64,000 nucleotides of DNA from Blasia pusilla. Lineage: Eukaryota > Marchantiophyta > Marchantiopsida > Blasiales. The notes under the pieces were generated by a model, which did no database searches, was not told where the DNA came from, and saw only the letters and a list, made by a program, of their open reading frames with translations. Below are positions 1 to 12,500 of the stretch, piece by piece. Every line of letters starts with the position of its first letter. Within the stretch, counting starts at the first letter, position 1. The stretch spans positions 9,734,001 to 9,798,000 of the forward strand of contig CM114272.1 in NCBI GenBank assembly GCA_050084515.1, read 5' to 3'. Both the position numbers and the translations under genes were made by a program.

Positions 1-16
1 CATGTTACTACAATCG

Positions 17-300
17 TCAAAAGACCTCCTCTAGATGTCGCTCATGCTCCTCAACTATGGCGCTAAAGACTACGATGTCATCAATATAACACCTAGCAAA
101 ATTCAGAGCTGCCAAGATCCTATCCATGAACCTTTGAAACTCAGCCAGAGCCTTCTTTAACCCAAATGGTAAGAACTGCCACTGGTACAAGCAATCCTTC
201 CCATGAGGATCGATGCCCCAAAATGTCATCTTGTGCATGTCCTCCTATCTCATAGGCAGCTGATGGTATCTAGCTCAAAGATCTAACAAACTGAAGACCT
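17..300 (-). pseudogene. Reverse transcriptase fragment, copy A
   Basis: The minus strand encodes the palm part of a Ty3/gypsy reverse transcriptase. The FWGID segment, the LPFGL segment and the catalytic YIDD box followed by IVVFS are all readable, then the EEHERHLEEVF helix. The same segments occur in copy C at 35.2-35.8 kb. The finger region just upstream (about 240-330) carries stops, and the thumb and RNase H lie outside the window. The aspartate pair in YIDD is intact, but the fragment cannot make a full enzyme. Confidence 0.88.
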
Positions 301-739
301 TTGCATGCCCAATAGCATCAAAGATCTCCTCAGGAGTGGGTATGGCATACCTATCAACGCTCTCCTTCTATCAACTTAGGGCCCATATATGCCTCCCAAG
401 TCTCCATCGTGACTACGGTAGGACTCTCCGGCGTAGGTGTCGGTGGTTGCTATGGTGCAACCCTGTCTCGGACAACAAACCTCGAATGCTTCCCTGCAGC
501 CAACTGCAAAATCAGATCTCCATGTACAATACCCAGAACCACGCTCGATGCTGTGGCTACCATCTCCTGGAAAACCTGCAAAACATCCCAAGAAGTCCAA
601 GGATGTCTCTCTCGATCATCCTTGGTATGTCAATCTCCTTGGGTCTCGCCCCCAGCCACTGCCTCAACCGTCTCGATAGGCATGGAGCTCACCAACGCAA
701 TTGCTGTGATCGGTCGCATCCTCAAGCAACGTTGCTCAG

Positions 740-1730
740 CTACTCCTAAGCTGAAAATCCATGTCAAGCAGTTCAGGTCCATCGCCTGACCCAAGACATG
801 ATGTCATGATGCCTCTGATAGTGATGGTACTACCGTAACTCTTGTGGGGAATCCCATCACTTGCTCTCGCTCATCGGCGTTGGGCTCCACCAACCACTGT
901 TCCTGGTCATCCAAGCCAGGCCCGGCCTCCTTGAATGCATAGGAAGCGGGAAAACTCACCAATGTGGGAAAGGCTGCCCGTGGCATGCCAATCCTGTTGA
1001 CCACAATCAATGACGATCGATCATCGTGCCTCGCTACCTATGATCGACGGCCCGCATCCAATATAGAATCCACCAACAAATCGGAGGGACGCTTTACTCT
1101 CGCATAAGCCCTCCGTAACATCTCATGTGGCACCAAGTTGGTCCACCACACACGCGGGTGATGTGCTCGTTTACCAACACTCGCCGCATTCAACAAAATT
1201 GTTGGGCCGATCCATGCACGCACCTGATGTGCACTCGTCACCACACGGGACCTCGAATCGCCCAAAATCAATACATTCTCTAGAATGTATGCTTGAGGAC
1301 AAGACTGATGCTCCTGCAAGTGTCAAAAGATCGGCGTCATCTCCCAAAAAAAATAGACCGAGAGTCAGCTAATCCGGTACCCCGTCTAGAACTCGACTGG
1401 CCCTGACATGACCAAGCAGCAATGACCAAGTCTATCGTTGCTACCTGCTGCGCCCCCAACAATGAAATGTCCCTTGGTAGGGAACTGTAGTAACCCTGAA
1501 TGGCGGACCCAAACAACAAGTTAAGAAAACGGAGGCGTAACTGCGCCACATGGTGAAGTGAAGCGCGCCTCATAACATCATCAATCTCCACATATAGGTA
1601 CTGCTGCACGCGCACTCCAACCTGCAAAACAACAACTAACCCAATGTTGATCCCTCCAAAGAGATCCAACACACGAATACCCTCCTCTGAGATGCACCAT
1701 ACAATCGGGGTGGTGTTCAAAGGGATCATA
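740..1730 (-). pseudogene. Retrotransposon-borne C5-cytosine DNA methyltransferase domain, copy A
   Basis: The domain would transfer a methyl group from S-adenosylmethionine to cytosine C5. Motif I (VLDLFGGINIGL, about 1672-1637) is the SAM-binding loop, followed by a motif II-like YLYVEID. The catalytic motif IV reads WSCQGQS (SCQ at 1411-1403), so the usual PCQ proline is serine but the cysteine remains. Motif VI (YILENV, glutamate codon at 1280-1278) is intact. Motif VIII is represented by HHPRVWWTNL, and the C-terminal part by VMGFP and a serine-glutamate-alanine-serine segment. At least one frameshift lies between motifs IV and VI. The motifs are in canonical order, not the permuted order of plant DRM enzymes. 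It is enclosed by protease and RT of the same element. Family assignment rests on motif reading only. Confidence 0.87.
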
Positions 1731-1792
1731 GCAGCACTCCTAGCTATCTAGGGTTCCTTTGACCCGTCACACTCTGGTGCAAACGTCGCGCT

Positions 1793-2470
1793 TCATGCGG
1801 TCTGCACATGCTCAGTGGCTAAGCATCGAAGCTTCTCAATCGAGCCCCAAAGCGGCACCTCTCCTCCACGGACTGATACGGCTACCATGACACTCCTCTC
1901 CATAGAAATATCAGGAACTGGAGTATCCTTTGCATCAACATGTCCCTCAATCAAATCACTAGGCCAAGTGATGACACTGCTAAATGCTGCTAAGATCGCC
2001 ATCTCTCATGGAGGTCGCTCGATCACTGCACCTGTGAATCAAACGGGTAATGAGCTAAGATGCCCATCACATGACTGCCATCCTGGTCTGTAGGACGCTG
2101 ACTCCTCCCGGTAATCTAGGGAAAACCCCATCGGGTATAATACTTCTCCACCAACCAAGACGTCGTAGGACTCTACATCAATCACTATCGCCTTGGCTTG
2201 CACCACGGACTCATCTGTAGGATGTCCCGGGCAAATCCTCACCACGACCTCCTGTTGGGTCATTTATTGGGTGGTACCCACTCCACCCAAGGATGTTTGT
2301 AACCGGAATGGACAACGCTCCACATTGGCTCTCATCAAGTCCAATCCTCTGAATGAAGCTTTCCCCAACATCAGGGGTTGCGCTTCTGAACCCAACAAGA
2401 CGCGTTGTGGACTAAAAGCTCTACCTCATGGACTCACCAACTGGAAGATCCCCGGTTATCCAACAACACA
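1793..2470 (-). pseudogene. Protease remnant and protease-methyltransferase linker, copy A
   Basis: The minus strand encodes a retropepsin-like stretch. The active-site loop normally reading LLDSGAQPLMLG is present near 2400, but the catalytic aspartate has become glycine (GSEAQPLMLG). It is followed by the DVESYDVLVGG segment and the YPMGFSLDY segment of the same domain (2263-2039). Then comes a conserved element-specific linker with VPLWGSIEKL (2002-1793), also present in copy C at 37.4-37.8 kb. Stops separate the pieces. The linker matches no family I recognise. Confidence 0.7.
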
Positions 2471-3099
2471 ACGCCAAGAGAAGCCATGGCACGCTTTATA
2501 GCGGGTCTAGCTGGCATCTCCGCCATCTTAATAGCCGTAGTCTGCCATGAATATGACGCGGACGGCCTGAGCATCCGCTCCAAGAGCAGGTCCATCACCT
2601 CCTCTGCAATCACCTCTGAACCTGATGTAGGAACTCCAACTCCACGCTCACACAGTGTAGCGGCTAGCCGGAAAACCTCGACGGGAGTATCTCCCAACGT
2701 CATAACATTGAAAACAAAAAATAAAAGAGCGCGGGACACAACGGTGGCTGCCACCAACAACGTGATGGGTTCTCGCTGGTTAATATTATAAATTGCATGG
2801 GATTTAAATCCTTTGTGTTGGTTTATGGGGGAGGAACATAATGGGCTCTTCCGACAAGGCCTTTGCCATGGTCGCATGGATGGACGGATACATAGCTCGT
2901 CTGTCCCCAATTGAGTGGCCACGGGAGGGTGGGGCCGACTTCGTAGAACCGGACGGGAGCTTATTTTAACCGTTCGGGAAACTTCCACGAGAGGAGTTTG
3001 AATTTGGTTCCGTGATGTGTGAGATAAGTCGGATTTTGACTGGCCGAGATTGAGCGGTCTCTCGGTAACGACCCACCGCCGACTTTGGACGACGACGGG

Positions 3100-6000
3100 T
3101 TCCTCCTCCTCCATCAGCCAGTCTCGCACAAAAGAGAATCGAGCGCGGTTTAATAGGGGGTGTCAAATCCGTGCCGGCTTGCGCCTCCGCTGGGGCGCTC
3201 CGTAACTCGGGAAAACGGACATCTGCTGGCTGGGCTGTGGGGCTGAGGTTCCCGGCCTTACTCCAGGAAGCCAGGCTATGACGCCCGGGGCTATTCCATC
3301 GGACTTTCCGTCAATGGCACTCGGCGCTGAAGCCCCTCGCAGCTGGCAACACTTGGCAGCCGCCTAAGGGCTTGCGCAGGCCCCGCAGCAAGCTCCTCCC
3401 TCCATCCATCGAGGAGGAGCTTTCCGCCTCCAGCTGTGGGTTGCGGGCTCCAGTACGGGCCGCGGACGATCGTGGAGAAAGGGCAGGGGATAGAGAACTG
3501 GTTTGTTTGGCAGGTGTGGAGCTAGCGGAGCACTCGGATCGTGGCGGAGCTGCTATATGTGGCAAGCATACCGGGGGAATAATTCGACTGGAAGAGAGAG
3601 CGAAGGAAGTGTTTGTTATTCCGTTTTTGTCCTTCGCGGAATTCGGAGGACGTTGACGACAGTGTAAATGTTGTGTGCTGCTGCAGCAGCACTAGCAGCG
3701 AGGTACTCGCTGGGGCGCGGAATGCAGAGAGCGTTGACGCCAGTGCAAGTGTGCGCTGTGCGTGCCCAGGAGCTGCAGTTTCGGTCTGGGTGGAGGGCGT
3801 GGTTGGTTGGAAAGCGGAGCCATTTGGACGGAGATTTAGGTTTAGCCTTTGTCGCAGTGGATGTGATATCAGCAACAGACACCGCGGTTGCGTGCCGCGG
3901 GAGGCGCCCACTGCTGCGCGGGCGGGGGCGGAGGAGCACTGGGAAAGGTGGAAGAGAGCGGTGGAGGTGTGGGAATTCGTATTCCAGAGCCTGCACTTGT
4001 TCACGATGAGCGGAACATGGAGCGATACGCCGCTCGTGCAGCACCAGCACTGTCGGATGAGAGATTAGGTATCCGACTATGTCTGGGAAACACCTCCCCC
4101 GGTTCCTACCCTCCTGCGCCAGATACAACTAAGTGGTTGTTTTCCTGAGATCGAGAATAAGCCTTACCCTCATTAGTTACTCCGTGATTAGCTAGCTCGC
4201 CATTAGCCATGTCACTGGTTCCGTACGTAACCTGGAAGCGGACGTAATGAACGGTACCAAGCACATGTGGATGCTTCTTCGTTAAAGATTGGGGCTGAAC
4301 CACAGTCGACCTGATCCTTGAGACATAGAGGAGATAGAATAAAACGTGATGTTCTTCGGAGGAAAGAAAATTATTCGGACTCATTACCGTCGTGTTTTCT
4401 TTGAAATCAATTGTCATTAACGTTTCCGCTAAAAGTAAGCCTTCGTTATGTTTCTTTGAAACCATTTTTGTTTAAGGTTCCCGCTAAAACGACGCCTCGT
4501 TCTATTTCGTTTTTCATTTGAGTAAATTCAAAGACATCCGGAAAAGTGGATAAGGAAATATAAGTCTCTATAGTGCAGCCAAGGGAAAAAATAGCTGCCG
4601 AGAAAGTATCATTGAAGGCGGTCTTCTTGTCTCCCAAGACAACCCGTGTTCAGTGTCGTGGCTCAAGAAGAGAAAATTATTTTCTAGAGTGAACGAGAGC
4701 GACGTAGTTTTCGCTGTTGCAGGATGGGAAAGTCAAAATTTCTCCGAAAGCTCGCGGAATGTGTTGACCGCGTATTCTAGTCTACAGCAAAGATGGTTCC
4801 CCTGTTTCTACCTGAAGGTAATCAGAAGGGACGGTTTGAGCAGGAGAGCATGTGGACGGAATGTAATGGAGTTTTGAAATAGCATGCAAACTGCTAGCTA
4901 GGGGGTGGGGCTCGTCCTGGTTAGCAGACTGACCTAAATGGCAAACGTTCGGAGGGGATGTGATTCCGGTCGTGTAGCACAGTCAAACAGTAAGATTTGC
5001 TGCCAACTGCAAGTGGCAAATAAGTCGCGACGTGCCTACACATAGTCGTTTGTTGATGAAGATTCATGGTAGATCCAGACTGATCGGATAGTACAGATTC
5101 CTGAGAAGTTCAAGTGTGAGGAAGTTGTTTCTGTTCATCCGTAGGTAATCTGCTTGAATAACTCCGTTGCTCTTCAACTTTTCATTTCAAATGCACGAGT
5201 TCGAGAGTGACAGACTCGATTTCCTGTTTCACTCCCTTTCACTACATGCGCTCTGTTTCTCCATTCACACGAAGCACATTTTGAGAGACAGGGTGTTCGC
5301 TTCAGGAGCTATTATGGGGCTTGTGGTGTGGCGGGGCCTGTGAATACAGTACTGCACAGTGTGGGTGGCTACACGGTTCCTACCAATGCCCAATGTCCTC
5401 TTTCGTTCAGATTCATCCCGGTACATAGTCGGAAGTGCGGAATGTCTGCTAATGATCCTGAATGCAAGATACCTCTTGTGGTTTTCTTCTATGGTCACTA
5501 GCTCCTATCTGACTGGGTCTTTTTCAATAGTGTCTTCTACGATCTACACGACTGCTATTGTGCAGTTCCATCGGATTCTGTTTACTTCTCTTCCACCCCA
5601 GCAACGCAATTCTAGTTTACAGAATCAATCTACTTCGGAGCTGTCGCCGCCTGCCGCGAGTGTGAGCAATTCTCTTCAGCTGGAACCATCAGGTGCAGGG
5701 TAAGAGCAAGGGCGCTGAACTGAGGATCGACTTCACAATGGCTACCATTCATCCTCATTGCACAAGCCTATTGTACACTTCGGGACAGAAAACACGTTTT
5801 GGTGCTTCTCTTGGTAAGTAACTGCGGTCCAGACATGAATCGTAAAGCCAGAGGTAGCCGCACTTTCCGAGATTGGCGATACAGGTTGATCTCCGCTGGA
5901 TGTATTGAAGCTCAGGCGCTCTTCGATTCAGCTTTGCTAGTGCCTATCTCACCTTTCATCTGCACATCGCCTCTATGAATGTGGTCTTCACCTCATGTGG

Positions 6001-6503
6001 AGAAGTTGGGGTACAGAGATGCAAATCCGGGTTCAAAGGCCTTAGATATAAAGAGTATACATACTCGGATCAAGCATTCTCAAGAGGAACCGGGGTCGAG
6101 TATTTTGACGGGAAAGCCGATTGGCATGTGTATTGGAGCTAGCTTTGGCGGGCTATTTTGAACAGGGTGTGGGGATTCATTCGGTATAGTGAGACGCATT
6201 GTCAGATCAGTCAGAGACGGCGTAAACCTCTGTTGAGCGTTCGCTCAGGGACAAAAGGTTGGACAGGAAGGTCTCGTAAATTAGAAATGTAGTGTTTGGA
6301 CTGTCACTTCCTCGGTTGTTGGGTGCAAGTGGACGAGGACTCTTGTGAAAATTCCTAAATCCTATCCCTGCATCTGTCTGTCTGACATACTTCGAAGGAA
6401 TTTTCATCACGACTAGTAAGACGCCCAAAGATCTACTCAATTGTATAACGGGGACCATTTTGCAGTTCAAAAGCACTTAGGGAGGGAAAAAGGATCAATC
6501 AAG
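3100..6503. other. Upstream region of the glycosyltransferase gene, no recognised coding gene
   Basis: The part from 3.1 to 4.1 kb is GC-rich with overlapping open frames on both strands, none resembling a known family. This is the pattern expected of GC-rich DNA rather than genes. Two imperfect copies of a roughly 65-bp segment lie at about 4393-4511, sharing a CCCGCTAAAA-like core. A consensus donor (TTG|GTAAGT, GT at 5814) and an acceptor (TTTTGCAG ending at 6465) could bound an intron in the 5' untranslated region of the downstream gene. That intron is an inference; no transcript evidence is available here. Confidence 0.4.
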
Positions 6504-9500
6504 ATGGTGGTAATCATCCGCAGAAGGTTTAAGCCTCCGCAACACCAGCAACGACGACTTTTCTTCGTGGGAGGAGTACTATGTTTAGTAGCATTATCGC
6601 TGCTGGGAGCATCGTTTGCCTTTTTCTACACTCCGCATCGTATCACTCCGTGCGAATTGGTCGGGGGTCTGTGTTTGGATTCCTTCTATCCACCTCCTAC
6701 ACCACCTGTGAGGACGTTCAGCGATGATGAAGTGGCGGCGCATGCTGTTGCCAAGGATATTCTGGCCCAGCCCAGAACGTACCAGTCAGGGACCCCCAAA
6801 ATTGCGTTCATGTTTTTGACGCGAGGTTCACTACCGTTCGAGTTTATCTGGGAGTCTTTCTTTAAGGTAGTGGGGCTACTTCACAAGTTTTGGATTTTTG
6901 GACATGGTTACGGAGGATGCCTACGGTTTAAAAGGGAAGTCACTGTCAGTTGAGAATATTTTGTGGACTGAGAGATTGATTGATGTATTGAAATTAAAAA
7001 ATTTCTCTGGACGTCACGGAGAAGAGAGGTAGTGAGACATAAAGAGAGGATACTGCCATAAGGGCGAAGGGGCCGATCCCTGAAGAGAATGTATGTGGGG
7101 ATATGGCTTGTGCAGTGAGTGCTATGGCCGGCCAGATCTACGGGCGTTGCATCGATGTTATTTCCCTAGATGAATAATTGACAAACACTGTGAATGCGCT
7201 CGTTTGCATCGTCCGTGGCAACAGGGACACGAAAGGCTGTACTCGATCTACGTACACGCCTCCGAAAAAGCCGTTTTGAAGAGTGTTTGGAATAGTCGGG
7301 TGTTCGATGGCCGAGAGATTCCAAGTGAAAAGGTATGTCGCAGCCCCATTTAGATAAAGTGTTGGCTTCTCGAGATTATTAGGTCTACTATGTGCGTTCT
7401 GGCTGAGGGGTCCCAGTGAGGAACAATAAGTCGTCCTCTCTGAGTGTCATTTCTCAATCTTCGGCCATCCTAACTTGCAAGTTTTCAGCGTATTGATTGT
7501 AAGAAACATTGAAAACAACCCGCATTACTGCCACATACCTTTCACGCACTGACAACATACGGATAGTGTGCTACACAGATAAGTGCGAAATTGCACAGAT
7601 TTACGCATGCGAGTGAAAATACAATCCTTTGAGATACTTCGATATAGTGCTGTGGGGCTAGGGTTACTGGGCCCAGGGGGAAGTGGATGTCGGCTGTGGA
7701 TTGGTGGACACGATGACAGTTGTTCTAATCGGGATAATCTAGGCAGTTACTAAATAGGGTTGTCATAAGGAAGAGCACTGAAAAAAGAGTCTGGAGCTGG
7801 CCATAAGCGATGGCTTCTCTAGAGCAGTGCTTACATAAAAGTGAATCATATCTGACTCTAGTAAGCCTAGATTTAAATTCGTGTCAATTGAAGCGTACAG
7901 CTGTGGACGCAGAGCAGGTGATGTAGTCAGTGTGTTGTCGTCTTGTAAAATGTCTATCAATTGATTCAGAGACTATTCACTAGTCGTAAAACCACAAACA
8001 AAGGCTATGCTCTAGATGTCAGTATTATGAACATTCTTGAAGTAAGGTGATCTTGTGCCGGAAGAATCAGTGGGTGACCATAATGCAAACCATTGACGTA
8101 TCAGGCAGGATGTCAAACATCAAGCCAAGGATTTTTCTTTCCTCAACTACTGTTGTCTTCCAGTTGGGAGCTGAGAATCTTGGGAGCAAACACTTTCTTG
8201 AACCTTGTAGCCAAAGAATGAAATTGTGGAACTTTGAAATTAATCCATGTCATAAGACCAGAAACAAAGGGTAAGCCCCAAAGGCCAGATTATGAACATT
8301 CGCAAAGTATGTTTGGTGACTAATGCGTTCTTTGGGCTTAAGAATCGTTGGATAACTATGATGTATGCTATTCAAATATCAGGCTGGATGTCTTTGCTGA
8401 ATAAGATATCATTCCTTGGTTTTCTTTTCTCAATTACCATTGTTTACTGGCAGGGAGCTGAGGATCTTAGGAGTGAACAGCTTCTTGAACCTTGTAGCCA
8501 AAGAGTGAGAGTGAAAATTTAATAATCAATCCATGGTGTAAGGAGAGGTATTGCCAAGTAGTTCTAAGAAGAAACAATGTATAGCAGAGGTGTCTATGTT
8601 TAAACTATCATGGCTTAGTTATGACTGTTCCTTTGTGGGACTTGATAATGAGATGGGTATTATGTCACGTCCTTCAAGCTCAACAATTAGAATGGATCTG
8701 CAGTTGTTCATGAGGGTGTGGTAGCGCCTCATTCTTTCACCATTTTTGTGAGAGGAATTCCCCCTGCTTTCCCAGAGGCGCTGGTATCGGCCCCAGTTGA
8801 TGGCAATGTAATTGTTGTGTAATTGTTCAGCAAGGTCCTGGTGGGTGGCCGTAGGCAGGTCACGGATGGATATTCCCCATTTCATGAGCCACTCCGTGCA
8901 GTCATAGTACCAATTTTTAGCCCCAAGGGTGGCACTACTTTTTGAAACCACGTAGGCCCTGGTGGATAGACGATTGGGATCGTCCTCGCAGATATCCTCA
9001 AGGTGTTGGAGAAATGTGATCAGATTCTTAACAGCATGGATCTCCATTGGTACCTCCCCCTCTTGAAGCAAGAGCAAGAGGGGCATGGAAGGTAGAGGTC
9101 CAACAAGACAGGTGACAGAAGGGATATTTCATGAACGGCAGCTCATTGGTGTGATCAGTGTGTCCTTGGAACATGAACGCTTTCAGTGACCCATAGTTTG
9201 TAAAACTAGACAGGCAGGAGTAATTTTTTATTCCACTACCATAAGTCTGTTGTGCCCGGGCACCATCTTCTTTTCTACAAGGAAGGTAGATAGCAGATTT
9301 GTGTAGGTAATAGGGTCAGGTAATTTTGCACCATCTAGGATCCTGCTTTTGGGATAACCTTTTAATGATCTTTACTTTTTATACAAGGAAGGTAAAAAAA
9401 TCCCAAAACTTTCAAGATGACCTACTGGTTGCTAAGTTGTCTCACTGCATGACTTCGTGGTGCATGTGATGTAGTTTCTTCCCCTGGAGTGACAGTATCA

Positions 9501-12500
9501 TAATGCATGCAGTGTGCATGCATCCAGGACATAGTGGTAGGCCCTGCAAGTGTAGAAGAAGTCAATTGTGAACCCTTACCTTGGCTATGATTCCAAAATT
9601 CTTGGCTTTGGTGATCCTTCATGATTTTCTTATGGTTTTGGACCTTCTTCCCTTGACCAGATAGAGGGAAATATAATTTAAAGTGATTAGTTTTATTCAA
9701 TTGGCCGTAACAAAATATTGCAGGGATCAAATATGCTCATAGGTAATTCAATGGGCTTGAGCAAATGGAGTGCTGATAAAGTTAGGGATAAATCAACCTG
9801 CTAGATTAATAGCCAGGGTGGTCAGTATCGTCTGTTTGGTAGTTAAAAGTATGCTGATTTCAAATCTTTTCCCCTAAAGATAGGAGACTAGATGGGACCT
9901 TGAAGGCACTAACGTGACTCACAGGAAGGTTGTTTGCCCTGTCCTCGAGAGCTTATTTGACATGGCCATTCCTGAATACCATAACTTGTGAAAGATGAAC
10001 CGGGCCTAAGCACAAACTCTTCCTGGTGCTCTTATTCTCTTCCTGTGTCTTTGATTAGGATGAGTTGTTCTAAGGGGCAAGAGTCGTCAACTCACAGTGA
10101 CCTTGTGTATAAGCAAAACTCTAAACTTTGAACAGAAAGTTATTAAACATAGAAAGCGAAGGTGCACTGAGTAAGTGTGTGAGTAAGGTTTATTTGAAGA
10201 AAACCAGAAGATTACTTGAAGAAGATTTAGGTGAGGGCTTTGAATGAACCAAAAACTAGCACTGGAGTGTTTGTTCATGTGGTTGGTTCAGTTTCACCCT
10301 TGGTTGGGATCTGCACAGACTTGCTCTTGCTTCGTTGGTTCGTGAATGTCCTTGCAATGGTCTCTATAGACTCAAATTTACTTTCTTCTCTTCTTATGTT
10401 GGATGTTTTCATTTGGGTTCTTGATTGTAACATTAAAAGTCTATTTCCCTCCATGTACTGAGGAGAAGGATATTGTATTGGTCACACTCACACTAAATGT
10501 GGCAATCGCAGGTATACTGGGGAAGAATAGAAATGATCGATGCAGAAAGACGGCTGCTGGCACGAGCTCTTTTGGATCTGAACAATCAGTTTTTTGTTCT
10601 ACTATCTGAGTCGTAAGTGTGTTTTGTTTGGAATCAAATGTTGTATGTGTATTGTTCAATGGGCAGGTTGAATGATTCTGCCATTTGATTCCTTCGGATC
10701 AAGTACTTCCTTAACTCTGTGTTGACCCTTCCAAAGCTAATACAGGATTCAAATGCCTTATGGTTGATTGTGATTGTACTTGGTTAGAGGTGGTACTGTA
10801 TGTGCTGAACTTGGATGCAATGTGTGTTTTGTTTGCAGTTGTATTCCTGTACGAGAGTTCACCTATGTATATAGTGCTCTTATGAACTCTTCGTTCAGTT
10901 TTGTGGATAAGTAAGATTCTGCCTCAAGGAAATCATTGATTTTATGCAGCTGATGACTCAATGCTGTATGGGTGACAATTCTCAAATTGATAGTGACATC
11001 AATATGGATCAGTCAGAATGAGGCTTTTTGTGTTGTACCAATGTTGCCTCTCCAATTATGCTGAAATTGTTCTCGATGTTTGTAGTTTTGATGATCCTGG
11101 ACCTCATGGACTGGGACGATATATTCAAGACAAGATGACACCAGAAGTTCAACCATATGATTGGCGGAAGGGTGCTCAGGTAAAGCCTACTAACGACCAC
11201 TCTGTGTGCCATACGGAGGAACACTCTTGATTGGTACTCTACACTCTTTCACATGAGAGTGAGTAAAGTTCTAGACAGATTTCCTCTCCTGATTTACATG
11301 TTTTGTACGTCTGCATCATCCTACTTGTGCACGGACTATTGTGCGGAGTAGGTGCAGTATTTCTCCCGTGCAGTAGATGTAGGAAACCTGAAGAGAAAAT
11401 CTTCAGTTGTCAGCGTTACATTCTGAATATTCTGCGAAAGGCTTACAAACTACAGTATGGAGAACAGGATGAGTTTCGCGGGTGTTGCCTTAAATACAGG
11501 CCAAAGAATATCCTCCTTAACATTACTCCAGTTTACATTTAAGAAAGCTTGAACAGAAATTAGAGGGTCATCAGCCGTGCATCCTGGATATCCTGCAAAA
11601 GTGTACCTACTTTTTGGAGGAAACCCTGAGTTTCACAGTTTTTTTGCGCGGGGACCTATTTTGATGACCTTGTGATATCAGTTGGTCTAAATAGGGAGAC
11701 ATTGTGTATGTTGCACTGCTGAAGAAAAGAGATTTCATATGCTGTCACTTTTGTAGTAGATTTAATTTCTAAACATCTACATCTATGGATGCCATTGAAC
11801 ACTCAGATAATGGCTATAACCCATGAAGATGCAATGCTACTCATTGTGGCTCACATTCTTGCCTGAATGTCAGTGGTTTGCAGTAATGCGCCGACATGCA
11901 CTACTTCTTGTTTCAGATTATCTTTATTATTCAAAATTTAAGGACTTCTGCAAGGTAACAGAAATTGTTGGTTTTCTTTGGTGACCTCTGTGAAATAGGT
12001 TTTTGAAACTTTCTATCTGTGACTCGAGCAACGTGGAAGTGAATTCTAGAGGTTTTCTTGTCTAAAAGTAGATGAAAGTCTTACCATCAATTATAGGTCT
12101 CTATCAAAGGGATTTCGTATAATTTGTAGAGGAAGGGTGTTTGAATTGCATTATCATCATTGCCCTTACAGTGTTAGTGATTGTTCTGCAAATTTGATTA
12201 CTTGCAGCCAGGAGAAGAGAATCACAATTGCTACCCGGATGAGCACTATGTTCAAACTTATTTACATGTAGGTTCTCTGGCCACAGCAATCTATCATCTC
12301 TTGTTTCTTGCTAGTGTTAGCTGAATTTCCCCAAGGTTCTCATCTTACCACTTCTTGCACTTCTTTCCCTAGTTTTAATTTATGAATTGATAACCCTTGC
12401 AAGTCAGTTCAGGTGTTCATCCCTTGCCTATTCATGGTGTGAAAAATGGTAGTGTTATCAAACTGGCCTCTTGATTTTAGGTGAGTTATGCACTTTATCT

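Larger units (their letters stand above)
1..2790 (-). mobile_element. Ty3/gypsy retrotransposon fragment with DNA methyltransferase domain (copy A)
   Basis: This is a decayed minus-strand gypsy body cut by the window edge. Reading the minus strand from 2790 down, it contains a conserved stretch before the protease, a protease remnant, a linker of about 200 residues, a cytosine methyltransferase domain, a second linker and the start of reverse transcriptase. The order matches copy C at 34.2-38.5 kb segment by segment. Similarity to copy C is lost near 2765, so gag is missing. Frameshifts and stops interrupt most domains, so it is a dead copy. Its RT continues beyond base 1. Confidence 0.88.
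7333..10511 (+). other. Long second intron of the glycosyltransferase gene (3.2 kb)
   Basis: This intron is far longer than the other eight (175-1064 bp). Its donor is AAG|GTATGT and its acceptor ATCGCAG|GTATAC. It holds a two-copy tandem duplication near 8.0-8.5 kb and a 155-codon antisense open frame at 8619-9086. The rest shows no recognisable element. The size difference suggests past insertions. Confidence 0.85.

Noticed and set aside
336-789. Plus-strand open frames opposite the copy A linker and methyltransferase
   Set aside because: They are antisense shadows of the minus-strand element; the recognisable motifs are all on the minus strand.
785-840. GCCTCTGATAGTG, resembling the complement of a plant methionine-tRNA primer-binding site
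   Set aside because: It encodes the SLSEA segment of the methyltransferase and lies far from any LTR.
3522-4128. Overlapping 113-170-codon open frames on both strands
   Set aside because: Several frames are open at once, as expected from GC-rich composition; no domain or splice pattern supports a gene.
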